This document shows, piece by piece, positions 21,523 through 22,963 of a stretch of DNA of 22,963 bases. The notes beneath the pieces were generated by a model. It saw only the letters and a list, made by a program, of their open reading frames with translations, had not been told where the DNA came from and ran no database searches. The number at the start of each line of letters is the position of its first letter. Within the stretch, counting starts at the first letter, position 1. The stretch is from an uncultured Clostridia bacterium (GTDB taxonomy: Bacteria; Bacillota; Clostridia; Oscillospirales; Acutalibacteraceae). The stretch spans positions 1-22,963 of the forward strand of contig CAMOTT010000016.1 in the NCBI GenBank assembly GCA_946626015.1, read 5' to 3'. The position numbers and the translations under genes are program-made.

Positions 21523-22659
21523 ATGGACGATTTTACTACGGTATTTTTTAAGGGGATAGACAGGGGCTTCAACATCCCTTCCGTAGCGGCAAGCTTTGAT
21601 ATCTTCGGCTCCCATTTTACGATCAAGTGGTACGGCGTGATAATAGCCTTTGGTTTCCTGCTGGCGGTGCTTTGGGGCGGAAGATGCGCATACAAATGGA
21701 AAATGAGCATTGATAAGATGCTGGACGTTCTAATTTACGGCACCCTCAGCGGAGTGATCGGTGCAAGGCTGTATTATTGCATTTTTGAATGGAGCTATTA
21801 CGGGCAGCACCCGGCGGATATTTTCAAGATCTGGGAAGGCGGTCTGGCGATATACGGCGGTCTCATAGGCGGACTTATCGGCGCCTATTTCACCTGCAAG
21901 TTCAACAAGCTGAATTTCCTTAATCTTCTTGATCTTACCGCAATGAGTTTCCTCATAGGTCAGGGCATAGGCAGATGGGGGAATTTCACAAATCAGGAGG
22001 CTTTTGGAACAAATACCGGGCTCCCATGGGGTATGTGGAGCCGGAAAGTCGCGGAGTATATCTCGGAAAATCAGGCGGTTTTTGCTGAAAAGGGTTTTAG
22101 CGTAAAGGCCGGAACGATTGCTGAAAAGGCCTATGTTCATCCGACTTTTTTGTATGAATCCTTGTGGTGTATACTGAGTTTTGTTATAATTTTTATAATT
22201 TATAAGAAATTCAGAACTTTCAGCGGTCAGCTTTTCCTTACATATTGCACACTTTACGGAACAGGCAGAGCCGTTATTGAGGGCTTCCGCACGGACAGCC
22301 TTTATATAGGGAATACCAACCTCAGGATCTCTCAGGTCATATCCATAGCGATAGCCCTTACTGCCCTTGTCCTGCTTATCGTTTTAACGGCTAAATATAA
22401 AAAAGATCCCAAACCCATTGAGGGCGTGGACTTCTTCCGGGAGGATGAAAGCGCAAAGGAAAAGAGCAGGAAGAATAAAGAAAAGAAGATAAAGGCGCAA
22501 AAGGAAAACCTCTTTGGTGATTATATGGCGGCAAAAGCGGAGCAGAACCGGGAGGCGGAGCTGCAAAAGGAAGAGCCCTCCGAACAGGAGAAAGAGGCTG
22601 CTGAAGAACCCGAGGCAGAAACCGCGGAGCCTGAAGACGCAGATACGGATCAAAATTAA
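21523..22659 (+). CDS. lgt: Prolipoprotein diacylglyceryl transferase with charged C-terminal extension
   Basis: Lgt attaches diacylglycerol from phosphatidylglycerol to the lipobox Cys of prolipoproteins at the outer face of the membrane. The signature GQGIGRWGNFTNQEAFG (147-163) is complete, with YGGLIGG (111-117), HPTFLYES (206-213) and GRAVIEGFRTDSL (248-260) in the expected order among about seven membrane segments. At 378 residues it is longer than the usual 260-300: from about 305 it continues as a Lys/Glu-rich, probably disordered cytoplasmic tail ending EPEDADTDQN. The start is ATG 21523 with GGCGGTGATAACC upstream. It follows the M16 pair by 32 bp. Confidence 0.96.
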   Translation: MDDFTTVFFKGIDRGFNIPSVAASFDIFGSHFTIKWYGVIIAFGFLLAVLWGGRCAYKWKMSIDKMLDVLIYGTLSGVIGARLYYCIFEWSYYGQHPADIFKIWEGGLAIYGGLIGGLIGAYFTCKFNKLNFLNLLDLTAMSFLIGQGIGRWGNFTNQEAFGTNTGLPWGMWSRKVAEYISENQAVFAEKGFSVKAGTIAEKAYVHPTFLYESLWCILSFVIIFIIYKKFRTFSGQLFLTYCTLYGTGRAVIEGFRTDSLYIGNTNLRISQVISIAIALTALVLLIVLTAKYKKDPKPIEGVDFFREDESAKEKSRKNKEKKIKAQKENLFGDYMAAKAEQNREAELQKEEPSEQEKEAAEEPEAETAEPEDADTDQN

Positions 22660-22693
22660 GCTTATAAAAACATTACAGAAAGGTGATTTACTT

Positions 22694-22963
22694 ATGAAAA
22701 AGAAACTTTACAGAAGCGAAACCAACAAAATGATAGGCGGCGTATGCGCCGGTATAGCGGAGTACTTTGACATTGATCCCACGATCGTGAGGATAATCTA
22801 TGCGGTGCTGTCATTCTTTACCACCGCTTTTCCCGGCATAATCCTTTATATCATCCTGCTCATCATAATCCCCAAAAAATCCGAGGAGGAGTATCCGCCC
22901 TATGACGGAAACTGCCCGCCTCCCTACCAGCAGCCACCTTATCAGCAGGATAATTTCAACGGT
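22694..22963 (+). CDS. PspC-domain membrane protein (3' end outside window)
   Basis: The frame is open for 90 codons and runs off the right edge. Residues 1-60 form a PspC domain: MKKKLYRSETNKMIGGVCAG, IAEYFDIDPTIVRIIYAVL, then a membrane helix (TAFPGIILYIILLIIIP). A Pro/Tyr/Gln-rich tail (PPPYQQPPYQQ) follows. PspC proteins act in envelope stress responses in proteobacteria; small PspC proteins in Clostridia are of unsettled function. ATG 22694 has AAAGGTGAT upstream. It lies 34 bp after lgt with no terminator between, so cotranscription is likely. Confidence 0.9.
   Translation, partial: MKKKLYRSETNKMIGGVCAGIAEYFDIDPTIVRIIYAVLSFFTTAFPGIILYIILLIIIPKKSEEEYPPYDGNCPPPYQQPPYQQDNFNG

Noticed and set aside
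1..22963. CRISPR array, IS element, prophage or tRNA genes
   Set aside because: No regularly spaced direct repeats, transposase frames, phage structural genes or tRNA T-loop patterns were recognised by reading; a covariance search could still find a missed small RNA.

Overview
The window looks like chromosomal DNA of an anaerobic, low-to-mid GC Firmicute of class Clostridia, most likely Oscillospiraceae/Ruminococcaceae-like. This is inference from gene content and order: ylxM-ffh-rpsP-khpA-rimM-trmD, an HPr carrying both His15 and Ser46, a YfmF/YfmH M16 pair, strong AGGAGG-type ribosome binding sites, frequent TTG/GTG starts and consensus sigma-A promoters. I see no rRNA, tRNA, CRISPR array, insertion sequence or prophage. 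It is mostly a housekeeping region with a small surface-polysaccharide block.

Layout. 1-135 is the Lys-rich end of an unidentified gene, followed by a stem-loop. 136-467 is an AT-rich spacer with DnaA-box-like 9-mers and a perfect consensus promoter. 468-4037 (+) is the SRP/ribosome-maturation operon ylxM, ffh, rpsP, khpA, rimM, trmD. 4058-5190 (+) is a split two-gene chromate-type transporter where rplS often sits. 5422-5685 (+) is ptsH with its own promoter and a terminator that can serve both strands. 5777-6745 (-) is a Xer-type tyrosine recombinase. 7040-7765 (+) is nagB, convergent with a small unknown membrane protein (7770-8018, -). 8108-8902 (+) is a TIM-barrel isomerase/epimerase-like protein.

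8943-12222 (-) is a lysine/diaminopimelate operon read asd, dapA, dapB, then a stand-alone double-ACT protein resembling the regulatory end of aspartokinase. Divergent from it, 12495-14678 (+) is queA-tgt (queuosine tRNA modification). The two predicted promoters in this gap face each other across the spacer, so their leaders would overlap antisense. 14822-18824 (+) is a three-gene polysaccharide block: GT4 glycosyltransferase, O-antigen ligase/polymerase-like membrane protein, and a Wzz/BY-kinase fusion. 18942-21490 (+) is a noncatalytic/catalytic M16 peptidase pair, followed by lgt with a long charged tail and a PspC-domain protein that runs off the window.

The genes group into protein targeting and ribosome maturation, PTS/amino-sugar metabolism, peptidoglycan precursor supply (DAP, and GlcN6P via NagB), tRNA modification, and envelope biogenesis. 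I do not see a clearly new multi-gene defence or mobile system. The best leads are the stand-alone aspartokinase-like ACT protein, the overlapping asd/queA leaders, the DnaA-box-like cluster before ylxM-ffh, and the small membrane protein beside nagB.
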